Below, piece after piece: positions 27,573 to 35,838 of a stretch of 64,000 nucleotides of DNA (position 1 is the first letter of the stretch; every line of letters begins with the position of its first letter). Source of the stretch: CAYTBN01 sp964436045 (GTDB lineage Bacteria > Myxococcota_A > UBA796 > UBA9615 > CAYRNR01); NCBI GenBank assembly GCA_964436045.1, contig CAYTBN010000033.1, positions 1 through 64,000 of the forward strand, given 5' to 3'. Made by a program: the position numbers and the translations under genes. The notes below the pieces were generated by a model, which made no database searches, was not told the origin of the DNA, and was given only the letters and a program-made list of their open reading frames with translations.

Positions 27573-28304
27573 ATGAAGTACGTCGCCGTCACCGCCGTGG
27601 CGATCGTGGTGGGAGTGCTGCTGGGGGGCTTCGGGCCGCGGGCCGAGGTCCGGGACATGCAGGAGCGGATCCGCGAGATCGAAGCGACCCCGTGTACGAA
27701 CCGGCTCGGCCGCGATCTGGCGCTGTTGATGGGCCAGGGGGTGGGCCGGCCCGGGTCCGAGCCCCTGCCCTTCGACGACGAGCCGGCGGCAGCCGACGGC
27801 GATCGGTCACCCGAGGAGATCGCGTCCGACAATCCGGCCGCTGCCGAGATGGCCCGGGAGATCGACGAGGCCGAGGCCGAGGCCGAAGAGGAGATCCGCG
27901 AGGCGGTCCTCGATGGGCTGTCAGACGAGGAGGAGCTGGAGGCGTTCCGCACCGCCCTGGAGCTGCGCCGGGCCCAGGCCCGCGCCGCACTCGGAGAGCA
28001 GGTGGACCCGGACGACGACCAGTGGGAGGCCATCGACGGCGCGGTGGAGCAGATGAACGACACGCTGATCGGCCTGGGTGAGGAGCTGACCGGGATCATC
28101 GCGTCCGGAGAGGATCCCACGCGCCGGGACGCGATGGAGTTCACCGCCGATGCCCTCGACGCCCTGCTGGACGCCGAGGATCAGATGCGCGGCGCGCTGG
28201 ACGACGAGCAGCTGGCCGACCTGGACGACGAGGCCCTCGACCCGTTCTCGTACATCGATCCCGAGCTGATCGACGTGCTGATGGAGCTCGGCGAGCTGGA
28301 ATGA
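27573..28304 (+). CDS. Membrane-anchored acidic helical protein of ABC operon
   Basis: 243 residues, ATG 27573 with GGAGGAA. One N-terminal hydrophobic helix (VAVTAVAIVVGVLLGGF) serves as an uncleaved anchor. The rest is strongly acidic and helical (AREIDEAEAEAEEEIREAV, coiled-coil-like), with no cysteine apart from Cys41 and no catalytic motif. Its stop overlaps the ATG of the ABC permease (ATGA at 28301), so it is translationally coupled and probably works with that exporter as an accessory or regulatory subunit. Family unknown. Confidence 0.72.
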   Translation: MKYVAVTAVAIVVGVLLGGFGPRAEVRDMQERIREIEATPCTNRLGRDLALLMGQGVGRPGSEPLPFDDEPAAADGDRSPEEIASDNPAAAEMAREIDEAEAEAEEEIREAVLDGLSDEEELEAFRTALELRRAQARAALGEQVDPDDDQWEAIDGAVEQMNDTLIGLGEELTGIIASGEDPTRRDAMEFTADALDALLDAEDQMRGALDDEQLADLDDEALDPFSYIDPELIDVLMELGELE

Positions 28305-29209
28305 CCTTCCTCGGCTCCCTCCGCGACACGCTGATCGTCGCGCGTTTCCACCTGCGGCGGGCCCTGCGCACCCGCTCGGCGCTGGTCCTCTGCCTGCTCT
28401 ACTCCCTGGTCACCACCTCCGGCGCCTGGATCTTCACCCGGGTGCTTCTGGAGCTGGAGAAGCAGGTGGCGCGGATGCTGATGGTGCCCGAGGTCAGCAG
28501 GCCCGGCACCATGCTCGACACCCTGCGCGAGCGGGGCGATCTGGCCGAGATGTTCAGCGACTTCCTCGATGATCCGGGCCAGGTGGCCTGGGCACTGGAC
28601 CAGCCGTTCCTGACGGTGGCCCACTTCTGGATCTGCCTGGGATTGATGCCCTTCCTGGCCGCGGCGGCGGGCGCGGAGACCGTGTCCCCGAACATCCGCA
28701 ACCGGGCGATCCGCTTCGAATGCCTGCGCACGGGCCGGCTGGAGCTGGTGGCCGGCCGCTTCGTCGGCCAGGCGGTGCTGATCGGCGTGGCCCTGTTCCT
28801 GGCCATCGGCGGCACGTGGATCGTGGCGATGGTCGCGATGATCAACCAGCCGCCGCTGCTCCAGCTCACCTCGTTGCTGGCGATCACACCCCGGATCTGG
28901 GTCTGGAGCTTGCCCTACCTCGGGCTTGGGCTGGCCTGCTCCCAGCTGTTCGCCAACGTCAACTTCGCGCGCTCGATGGCGCTGGCCGGGATCGTGTTCG
29001 GCTGGATCGTGTGGGGTGTGCTGCACTCGGACTGGATGCGGGGGCTGGGCTGGGTCGCCGACCTGATCGCGCCGCTGATGCCCCACGACTACGCCCTGGA
29101 CCTGTGGGGCCCCGGCTGGGCCTGGACCTCGTCCGGGGCGATCCTGGTCGCCATCGGCATGGCCGCGACGCTGGCGGCCTACCCGCTGTTCCGCCGGAGG
29201 AACCTGTGA
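28301..29209 (+). CDS. ABC-2 type transporter permease
   Basis: 302 residues with about six hydrophobic segments (for example FLTVAHFWICLGLMPFL, GIVFGWIVWGVLH). It starts with ATG overlapping the previous stop and ends four bases into the next gene's GTG, so the three genes form one translationally coupled operon. Sequence pattern agrees with ABC-2 permeases (LVAGRFVGQAVLIGVALFLAIGG). The exported substrate is unknown; the pair resembles exporters of bacteriocins, lipids or drugs. Confidence 0.85.
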   Translation: MTFLGSLRDTLIVARFHLRRALRTRSALVLCLLYSLVTTSGAWIFTRVLLELEKQVARMLMVPEVSRPGTMLDTLRERGDLAEMFSDFLDDPGQVAWALDQPFLTVAHFWICLGLMPFLAAAAGAETVSPNIRNRAIRFECLRTGRLELVAGRFVGQAVLIGVALFLAIGGTWIVAMVAMINQPPLLQLTSLLAITPRIWVWSLPYLGLGLACSQLFANVNFARSMALAGIVFGWIVWGVLHSDWMRGLGWVADLIAPLMPHDYALDLWGPGWAWTSSGAILVAIGMAATLAAYPLFRRRNL

Positions 29210-30144
29210 GCGGCCGGGGCACGACGGCGATCCGGGTTGCCGGGCTGCGCAAGCGGTACCGGCGGCGGGGTCCGTGGGCGCTGGACGACTTCGAGATGGA
29301 GGTCCCGACCGGGGTGATCACCGGGGTGGTGGGCCCCAACGGCGCGGGCAAGACCACGTTGTTCTCGGTGATCTGCGGCTACCTGCGACCCGACGCTGGC
29401 GACGTGGACATCCTCGGCCAGGGTCCCTTCGACCCCTGGTCGCTCAAGGGCCGCCTGGGCGCCCTGCCCCAGGATGCCTCCCTGGACGATCGCCTGACCT
29501 GCCGCGAGTTCCTGCTCTACGTGGGCCGGCTCCATGGCCTGTCGCGGCCGGCCGCCCTGGCCGACGCCGACCGCACCCTGGGCGAGCTGAACCTGGCGGA
29601 CCGGGCCACCGACCGCATCGGCACCCTGTCCCACGGCATGCGGCGGCGCCTGGCATCGGCATCCGCGTTACTGGGTCGCCCGGAGCTCGTCTTGCTCGAC
29701 GAGCCGACCGCGGGCCTGGACCCGGCCCAGTCCCGGGATCTGCGTCAGCTGCTGCTGCGGATGCGGGGCCGCTCGACCCTGCTGGTCTCCAGCCACAACC
29801 TGGACGAGCTGGAGCGGATCTGCGACCACCTGGTGCTGGTGGACCACGGCCGCTGCACCCGCCGGGGCACGGTGGACGAGATCACCGGCCGGGGTCGCCA
29901 CGTGGCCTGGGAACTGGGCCCCGGCCAGCTGCCCCTCGACGCCCTGCGCGAGGCACTGCCCGACCACGGCTTCAGCTGGGAACCGGGGGCCGACGGCGGC
30001 CGCCTGATCCAGGTCCCGCCTCCCGGAACCGACCTGGACGCCGCCGCCGTCGAGGTCGCCCGGATCCTCGCCGCGGCCACCGTCGCGATCCGCGCCGTCC
30101 GCCGCGGCCGCAGCCTGGAGGAGAGTTTCCTCGGCGAGGGCTGA
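29206..30144 (+). CDS. ABC transporter ATP-binding protein
   Basis: 312 residues; GTG 29206 (overlapping the permease stop, GGAGG upstream). Walker A GPNGAGKTT, Q-loop in ALPQDASLDD, signature LSHGMRRRLA (a variant of LSGGQ), Walker B LVLLDEPTAGLDP and H-loop SSHNLDELERI. The C-terminal ~100 residues are an accessory domain typical of ABC-2 ATPases. It powers the permease encoded just upstream. All catalytic residues are visible; a 1-base convergent gap separates it from the barrel gene at 30146. Confidence 0.94.
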   Translation: MSGRGTTAIRVAGLRKRYRRRGPWALDDFEMEVPTGVITGVVGPNGAGKTTLFSVICGYLRPDAGDVDILGQGPFDPWSLKGRLGALPQDASLDDRLTCREFLLYVGRLHGLSRPAALADADRTLGELNLADRATDRIGTLSHGMRRRLASASALLGRPELVLLDEPTAGLDPAQSRDLRQLLLRMRGRSTLLVSSHNLDELERICDHLVLVDHGRCTRRGTVDEITGRGRHVAWELGPGQLPLDALREALPDHGFSWEPGADGGRLIQVPPPGTDLDAAAVEVARILAAATVAIRAVRRGRSLEESFLGEG

Positions 30145-30145
30145 G

Positions 30146-30715
30146 TCAGTGATCGGCGAACGCCAGCCCCATCGACACCCACACCGCGATCCCGTGATCC
30201 ACGCCCGGGATCACCGCGTCCTGCCACAGGTGCTGCGGTTCGATGCGGATCGAGGTGACCAGCCCCACGTCGCTGTTAGCCCCTCCCCAGATGTCCAGCC
30301 GGACAAATTCGTGGATCCCGGCGCTCAGCTCGCGGGCGGGTGCGGACGCCTTGCCGGGCAGCTTGACCCAGCCCAGCCCTGGTCCGCCGCCGAAGGCCAG
30401 CGACATCCGTTCCCCCAGCGGGACGCGGACCGAGAGCGCCAGCCAGTTGGTGCCACGGCCGTAGGTTCGGTTGACCGCCTTGAAGCTGGCGTCGGTGGTG
30501 TGCTCGGCCACGTAGTCGATGCCAAAGGGACCGACCCCGGCCCCCAGGCCCACGCGGAAGTCCAGGCCCCCCGCATCGGCGGCCAGGCTCTGGCGCCAGC
30601 CGAACCCGTAGAAGATCTGGCCGCGGACAGCCTGGGCCATTGCGTCCGCGGGGAGGAGACAGGCCGCGACGAGCAAGCAGCCGGCCAGCAACAGGGTCGG
30701 GGTGCGATCAGTCAT
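30146..30715 (-). CDS. Outer-membrane beta-barrel, paralogue of Sel1-linked barrel
   Basis: 189 residues; ATG 30715 has GGAGG eight bases upstream and overlaps the stop of the preceding gene. Signal peptide (LLLAGCLLVAACLLPADAMAQA). The mature part is alternating strands with a Gly-rich FGGGPGLGW turn, ending SMGLAFADH. It closely parallels the last ~165 residues of the upstream protein at 30708-32993: both have KEFV/HEFVRL and RIEQQQLFQD/RIEPQHLWQD plus a VDHG/LDHV ending. It is a free duplicate of that barrel. Likely an outer-membrane pore or receptor, function unknown. Confidence 0.78.
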   Translation of the reverse strand: MTDRTPTLLLAGCLLVAACLLPADAMAQAVRGQIFYGFGWRQSLAADAGGLDFRVGLGAGVGPFGIDYVAEHTTDASFKAVNRTYGRGTNWLALSVRVPLGERMSLAFGGGPGLGWVKLPGKASAPARELSAGIHEFVRLDIWGGANSDVGLVTSIRIEPQHLWQDAVIPGVDHGIAVWVSMGLAFADH

Positions 30716-32993
30716 CACTGCGACCTCCGAACACCGCGTACACCGCGGTCACGTGGTCCAGGGGCATCGCCGGATGGTCCTGGAACAGCTGCTGTTGCTC
30801 GATCCGGACGCCGACCACCATCGTCTCGACGAACACGTTGAACTGCACGAATTCCTTGGCACCGCCCGAGAAAAGCGCCTCGTTCACCTTGCCCGGTCCC
30901 TCCCGGTACAGGCCGAGACCTCCCCCCCCGCCCAGGTCCACGGCGGCCACGTCCCGGATCGGCAACACCAGCGCCACGCTGCCCCACATCCCGATCCGCT
31001 GGTAGCTGCGGGCGACCTTGGGCCGCCAGCGGTTGTCGGTGTTCCAGTCGAACTCCAGCCCCAGCCCCAGCGGGCCCAGCTCGGCCAGGAAGCCGCCGCG
31101 CAGGGTCGACGCCTGGGCCGTCGCCGTCCACGAACGCTCGCTGCCGAACGAGACGTAGCCGCGGGCCAGCGGCTCGTGGGACCACGACGGCGGGGAGGGA
31201 GGTTCCGGCCGACCGGGGGTCGACGGCCCGGACGGCGTGGAGGGGGTGTAGATCGGGGTCGCGTAGGAGATGTAGGACGGGGTTGCATCGTGTGGCGGGC
31301 GGGACCCGGCCTCGAGTTCACGGACCTCGCCCTCGCCCATCTCCGCCAGCCGCGTACAGGCGTCCTCGAACTCCAGTTCGCATCCCTTCTGGTAGGCCCG
31401 GCGGGCACGCTCCGGGTCCTGGGGATAACCCGGCAGGCCGTCGATGTAGCCGTTGCCCATGTTCCGGCAGGCGCTGCCGAAATCCCCATCACAGGCGTAG
31501 TTGAGCAACCACTTGGAGTAGGCGCCGTTGGCGGGCACACCCCTGCCGTCCATGTACAACACGCCCAGGCTGCTGCAGCCGTTGTAGTACCCCAGCGAAC
31601 AGGCCTTCGCATACAGTTCGGCAGCCTTCGTCGAATCCCTGCTGAGACCCCGCTCCTGGGAGTACGAGAAGCCCAGCTCGAAGCAGGCGTTGCCCGCGTT
31701 GTCGTCGCAGCCGCGGCGCGTCAGCTCGTTGCCCGCCGACACGTCCTGGGGCACGTTGGATTCCCCCTTGATCATCATCCGCCCGATCACCCCGCAGGAG
31801 ACCGCGTCGCCGCCGTCGCAGGCCTTGCGGTACCACTCGGCGGCGGCCTGCTGATCGTCCTCGCCCCACGCATCGTTGCCGAGCCAGACACAGGCACGGA
31901 ATGCGCCGCTGTCGCAGGCGATGGCCTTGAGCTGTCCAGCCAGGACCTCGTTCTTCTCGGCCCCGACCCCGAAGGTGTGGATGGTGTAGGTCTCGATGCA
32001 GGCGCGGGGATCACCCCCGGCGCCGTTGCGGATCCCCCGGCAGGTGTCCAGGAACACGTCCGCCAGCCCACTCTCGTAGGCGCTGGTCAGCCGCTCGCAG
32101 CCGGCACCTTCGCCGCCGTCGCAGGCATACCCGTCGAAGTTGCGGCTGGCGTAGCTTCCGAACGCCAGGCCCCGACCTGAATCCAGGGCGCGGCCCGCGG
32201 CGAAACAGGCCTTCTCGACCGAGCCCTGGAAGCAGAGTTCGGCCAGCAGATCCACGCTGTGGTGCATGCGCGGATCCCAGTGCTGGTCGATGTCACGGAT
32301 GTCGCCCAGCAACGCGCAGGCCGAGGCGGATCCATGCTTGCTGCAGACCTCCTCCAGCCCCGATTCCACCTGCTGGCGGTCAGCCACGCTCCGCCGGCTG
32401 TTGTAGGTCCTCGCCAGGCTGACGCAGTCGTCAAGCGTGCCCTTCTTGCCGTCACAGCGGCTCGCGATCTTCTTGAGGGCCTTGACGCCAGCCGGGGTGT
32501 CGTCCGCAAGCCCGTAGGTCTCCCGGTCGATACTGGTCAGGGTGGTCTTGAACTCGTCGATCTGTTGGTGTCCGAGGATCGTCCGCTCGAACTGCAGACA
32601 GCCTGTGGACTCGCCCAGGCTGCAGGCCTCCAGGTAGAGCATGGCCGCGCGGAAACGACCCCCGCCCTCCAGCGCTTCGTCGCCGAGCAGCGCGCAGTCG
32701 GCGGCCTCCGACGCCGCGCAGCCCAGCTGCCGGTAGATCGCCAGGGCATCACCGCCCAGGCCCTCGGGGGCGTCGACACCCAGCAGGTAGGCCTCCCAGC
32801 CCCCGTGCCCCATCTCCAGCGCCGCCCGCGCGCAGGCGTCGTCGTCCCCCTCCAGGCAGGCTTCCAGGTCGAAGTGCACACCGAAGGGGAGGGCGCCCAG
32901 GATCTGCGCCCGCGCCTGGCCGCCGCACAGCAGCGTGATCGCGAGTGCGACTCCGGCGATCGCCGCCCCGGTTCGTGGGTATGTCGAACTCAT
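30708..32993 (-). CDS. Sel1-repeat protein with C-terminal outer-membrane barrel
   Basis: 761 residues; ATG 32993 follows AGGGGGG. Signal peptide (IAGVALAITLLCGGQARA). Residues ~25-560 contain many Sel1-like solenoid repeats, each with a Cys pair and a G-A/S-x-x-L pattern (GYYNGCSSLGVLYMDG, GEGAGCERLTSAYE). A Pro/Ser-rich spacer (TPSTPSGPSTPGRPEPPS) follows. The last ~165 residues form a barrel like the free one encoded downstream (start overlap of 8 bp, operon). The likely topology is a periplasmic or surface solenoid tethered to the outer membrane for protein interactions. The regular cysteines suggest disulfides. Confidence 0.82.
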   Translation of the reverse strand: MSSTYPRTGAAIAGVALAITLLCGGQARAQILGALPFGVHFDLEACLEGDDDACARAALEMGHGGWEAYLLGVDAPEGLGGDALAIYRQLGCAASEAADCALLGDEALEGGGRFRAAMLYLEACSLGESTGCLQFERTILGHQQIDEFKTTLTSIDRETYGLADDTPAGVKALKKIASRCDGKKGTLDDCVSLARTYNSRRSVADRQQVESGLEEVCSKHGSASACALLGDIRDIDQHWDPRMHHSVDLLAELCFQGSVEKACFAAGRALDSGRGLAFGSYASRNFDGYACDGGEGAGCERLTSAYESGLADVFLDTCRGIRNGAGGDPRACIETYTIHTFGVGAEKNEVLAGQLKAIACDSGAFRACVWLGNDAWGEDDQQAAAEWYRKACDGGDAVSCGVIGRMMIKGESNVPQDVSAGNELTRRGCDDNAGNACFELGFSYSQERGLSRDSTKAAELYAKACSLGYYNGCSSLGVLYMDGRGVPANGAYSKWLLNYACDGDFGSACRNMGNGYIDGLPGYPQDPERARRAYQKGCELEFEDACTRLAEMGEGEVRELEAGSRPPHDATPSYISYATPIYTPSTPSGPSTPGRPEPPSPPSWSHEPLARGYVSFGSERSWTATAQASTLRGGFLAELGPLGLGLEFDWNTDNRWRPKVARSYQRIGMWGSVALVLPIRDVAAVDLGGGGGLGLYREGPGKVNEALFSGGAKEFVQFNVFVETMVVGVRIEQQQLFQDHPAMPLDHVTAVYAVFGGRSDD

Positions 32994-33076
32994 CCGCCCC
33001 CCTTTCACCTTCCGGTCGGAAGCGACGACTACTGTATGACCAGGCGGGAACCACGACCAGCGGATCCATCGGCGGG

Positions 33077-34141
33077 TCAGGGCGTGGCCTTCACGGTCAG
33101 GTCGATGGATGCCAGGCCCAGGTCGCGTGCCAGCACCCGCCGCGCCTCCGTCCGCTCGGCCTCACCCCGGGCCAGGAACTGGACCGTGCCGTCCCCCTGG
33201 GAACCCACCCCCTTGCCGCCCCACACCAGCCCGTCGAGGGCGGGGTGGGCGAGGGCCGCGTGCAGCCGCGGCGCGGTCAGCTCCGCGGGACAGCCCGGCG
33301 CCACCAGCCGATCGAACACGGCTTGCGCCTCGGTCATCAACGCGCCGAGCGCCGCGGCGTCCCCCCGGCCGATGGCCTCGACCGCCGCCCCGCCGATGCG
33401 CCGGTTCTCGGCGCCCAGCCCCCGACGTACTCCCCCGGACACCGCTCCCGGAGCTTCGGGGAAGTGGGCGTCCAGCTCCCGGAGGATACGGACGGTGTCC
33501 TTGGCGGCCCCGAGGTCCGCGATTAGCAGGTGGAAGTCCGCGCCGGCCCGGACCGGCTCCACCTCCAGCGCGTCGCCGTCGAAGGTCAGGGCGCAGGGGA
33601 CAGCGCCGTAGGCGCAGATCTGGTCCATGCGGCCACAGCGCGACGGCGTGCGCCGCTCGCCCCGGTAGGCCAGCTCCATCTCGGCACGGGGATCCAGCTC
33701 GAGGCCGTGCACCGCGCCGAACGCGCGCGCGACCAGCACACAGATCGCCGCCGAGGACGACAGCCCCTTGCGCAGGGGCAGTGTCATCGAGTGGGCCGTC
33801 AGCTCCAGCCCGTCGACCGGGCGGGTCGCCAGCAGCTCGGCGGCGGTGCCAGCGGCGTGGCACCAGAAGCCCCCCTCCCGTGCGATCCGGGTCAGGGCGT
33901 CCACGTCGGCGGCCACATCCAGCGCTCGCTCGCCCCCGTCAGGGAGCCGGGATGTCAGCCGGACGCGACCCGGCGACCGCCGCGCCCGGGCGTGGATCCC
34001 CTGGTCCGTCCCGACGGTGACGCAGAAGCCCGGTGGGATTTCCGCGCGCCCCGAACGGTAGCTCCCGGCCCAGTCCGAGTGCTCGCCGAACAGGCACAGG
34101 CGACCGGGCACGAACAACTCGATGGGTCGATTGCTGGGCAT
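33077..34141 (-). CDS. GHMP kinase, sugar-kinase-like
   Basis: 354 residues; ATG 34141 follows AGGGG. GHMP motif I (GRLCLFGEHSDW) resembles the galactokinase or glucuronokinase signature, and motif II is PLRKGLSSSAAI, the ATP-binding loop. GGKGVGSQGDGTVQFL is motif III. The product should phosphorylate a sugar or sugar-like alcohol. The exact substrate is unclear; closeness to GEHSDW-type enzymes suggests a uronate or galactose-like sugar. The gene sits alone, and a MITE occupies its upstream region from 16 bases before the ATG. Confidence 0.85.
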   Translation of the reverse strand: MPSNRPIELFVPGRLCLFGEHSDWAGSYRSGRAEIPPGFCVTVGTDQGIHARARRSPGRVRLTSRLPDGGERALDVAADVDALTRIAREGGFWCHAAGTAAELLATRPVDGLELTAHSMTLPLRKGLSSSAAICVLVARAFGAVHGLELDPRAEMELAYRGERRTPSRCGRMDQICAYGAVPCALTFDGDALEVEPVRAGADFHLLIADLGAAKDTVRILRELDAHFPEAPGAVSGGVRRGLGAENRRIGGAAVEAIGRGDAAALGALMTEAQAVFDRLVAPGCPAELTAPRLHAALAHPALDGLVWGGKGVGSQGDGTVQFLARGEAERTEARRVLARDLGLASIDLTVKATP

Positions 34142-34156
34142 CTACCCCTGATCATT

Positions 34157-34317
34157 AGGGTCCGTCAGGAAATAGTTCCACGCTTTGGTGCGGCGATCCA
34201 TCCCGGCTGGCCGCGCCGCTCATCAGTCGCAATGGAAAGACATTGCTCCTTCTTCCCAGCTTGCCATCCGCGCGTCTCACCACCCCAAATTCGCGGACCT
34301 ATTCCCTGACGGACCCT
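34157..34317. mobile_element. MITE-like element with 23-bp terminal inverted repeats
   Basis: Ends 34157-34179 and 34295-34317 are 23-bp inverted repeats with 21 matches; both start AGGGTCCGTCAGG reading inward. Directly outside the GGG/CCC ends is TTA on each side (34155-34157 and 34317-34319), a possible 3-bp target duplication. The ~160-bp body has no ORF and is less GC-rich. No transposase in the window. It is inserted between the GHMP kinase start (34141) and the gene at 34386-35078, so it probably supplies or disrupts the kinase promoter. Confidence 0.75.
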
Positions 34318-34331
34318 TACACCCAAACGGC

Positions 34332-34367
34332 GGCTCCGGCCGAACCCCGAGGGGCGCGGCCGGAGCC
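34332..34367 (-). terminator. Hairpin after 34386-35078 gene
   Basis: GGCTCCGGCCG (34332-34342) pairs perfectly with CGGCCGGAGCC (34357-34367), 11 bp with a 14-nt loop holding an inner CCCC/GGGG. On the minus strand it follows the stop codon at 34386 by about 19 bases and is followed only by a short T-rich stretch. A likely intrinsic terminator for that gene. Confidence 0.6.
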
Positions 34368-34385
34368 TGATGTTGCTGGGGGAGC

Positions 34386-35078
34386 CTAGCGGTCCCTGCG
34401 ATCCTCGCGTCGTTCTCTTCGGTCTTCCTTGATCTCTCGGCTATTCGCCACCACCTCGGCCTCGGCCATCTGCAGCAGCTCTCCCAGCAGGTTGTTCTTG
34501 CGTTCGAAGTCGGCGCGGGTCGCCGAGTGGCGGTCGAACCGGCTCTGGATCTGGTCCAGCTCCTCGGCGATCGCCCGGGTCAGGCTGTAGTCCCGCTTCT
34601 CGGTCTGCAGGTCGTTGCGGTCGTCACGCAGGTCCCGCTGGTCGTCGCGCAGCTCGGCCACCTGGCCCTTGCTGGCGCTACGACTGTGGGAGTTGCCGAA
34701 GCCCACGTCCCACGCCTCGGAGATGACCTCGCCGGTGGACGAGAAGACCTCGGCCCGCGCTTCGCTGACGTCGGTTCGCGACTCCCGCAGCTCCTGGGCG
34801 ACCCAGGCGTTGATCACCCGGTCGGCGGCCTGCATCTTGGCCTCGTCGCTGTGGCGATAGGCCTGCCGCCACTGCTCGACGGCCCGCTCGAGCTGCTTCT
34901 CGTCTCCGCGGTCGTCGCGAGCGTCTCGCCTGTCATCCCGCAGCTCGCTGGAGTTGGTCAGCGACTCCCGGTGGCGGCTCTCCTTGGCGGAGGCCACGGT
35001 GGCTCCCGCGGTCAGCGCCACGCCCAGGGCCAGGGTCAGCAGGGAACGTCGGATCGAGTGATTGTGATTGCTGAACAT
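34386..35078 (-). CDS. Secreted charged coiled-coil protein
   Basis: 230 residues; ATG 35078 with GGAGGGACGAG upstream is preferred over the ATG at 35093. Signal peptide (LLTLALGVALTAGATVASA). The mature part is almost entirely charged helix rich in Arg and Asp (RDDRRDARDDRGDEK, EDRRERREDRRDR), with a central segment that has some order (EAWDVGFGNSH). No enzyme motif and no cysteine. Likely a periplasmic coiled coil. No family recognised. Confidence 0.7.
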   Translation of the reverse strand: MFSNHNHSIRRSLLTLALGVALTAGATVASAKESRHRESLTNSSELRDDRRDARDDRGDEKQLERAVEQWRQAYRHSDEAKMQAADRVINAWVAQELRESRTDVSEARAEVFSSTGEVISEAWDVGFGNSHSRSASKGQVAELRDDQRDLRDDRNDLQTEKRDYSLTRAIAEELDQIQSRFDRHSATRADFERKNNLLGELLQMAEAEVVANSREIKEDRRERREDRRDR

Positions 35079-35216
35079 GTCTCGTCCCTCCATCGAGTTC
35101 GCTTGATTGATTTCGAACTCGGTGGGTGAGACGGGGGGGGATCCCGGTCTCTTCAGGAAATCACAAGTATTTACGGACGTTTACATTCAGAAACAATTGG
35201 CCGCCGTCGTGGCCGG

Positions 35217-35735
35217 CTACAGGGAGGTCTGTGGCACGTCGAGGATCGCGTCGTCGATGGTGAAGGTCCGGTCCCCGTCGGACACCTCGGCGGAGAAGCA
35301 CCCGCGCAGATCGGCGCCCTCGATGGCGGTGATGAACCAGCTCCCACCGACGGCGTTCTCGCTGGCGAACGAGTCGCCGCTGTCGGGATAGAGCAGCACC
35401 CAGCCGCCGTCGAGGCCCGTGGTCAGGGGGATCTCGACGGGAAATCCCCCGTCGACGGCGTCGCGGAGGATCTGCCCCTCCGCCGACATCCGCCCGACCA
35501 TCGACAGCCGCCAGCCGTCCTGGCTTCCGGTGATCACCTGCACGCTCGTCCCGGACCAGAACCAGGAGCCATCGGTGGCAGACCACTGGTTCCCGTCGAC
35601 CGTGGCGCTGACCTCACCCGATCCCAGCTCGTCGAGGGGAGGGCAGACCGTGTCGTCAGTGGTGGGGCAACCGGCCGCCAGCGCGAGGCCGGCGGCGAGC
35701 AGGAACAGGACAGGGCAGCGGTGGACGATGGTCAT
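35217..35735 (-). CDS. Small lipoprotein, DUF6252-like
   Basis: 172 residues; ATG 35735. Lipobox LAAGC puts the cysteine at residue 23. The mature domain starts EVSATVDGNQWSATDGSW, the sort of start seen in DUF6252-like lipoproteins, and continues as a beta sandwich of eight or so strands ending in TFTIDDAILDVPQTS. No Asp-rich tether, unlike its neighbours. It shares a 103-bp divergent region with the LVIVD lipoprotein at 35839. Function unknown. Confidence 0.75.
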   Translation of the reverse strand: MTIVHRCPVLFLLAAGLALAAGCPTTDDTVCPPLDELGSGEVSATVDGNQWSATDGSWFWSGTSVQVITGSQDGWRLSMVGRMSAEGQILRDAVDGGFPVEIPLTTGLDGGWVLLYPDSGDSFASENAVGGSWFITAIEGADLRGCFSAEVSDGDRTFTIDDAILDVPQTSL

Positions 35736-35838
35736 GGCGGGGCTGGTTGTGCCACAGGGTGCGGCGAAAGCCAACGGTCCGATGGTATCCTGGCGGTTCC
35801 GCGTGGTCGCCGGGGAAGCGCGCGGGCGGGGAGAGTCT

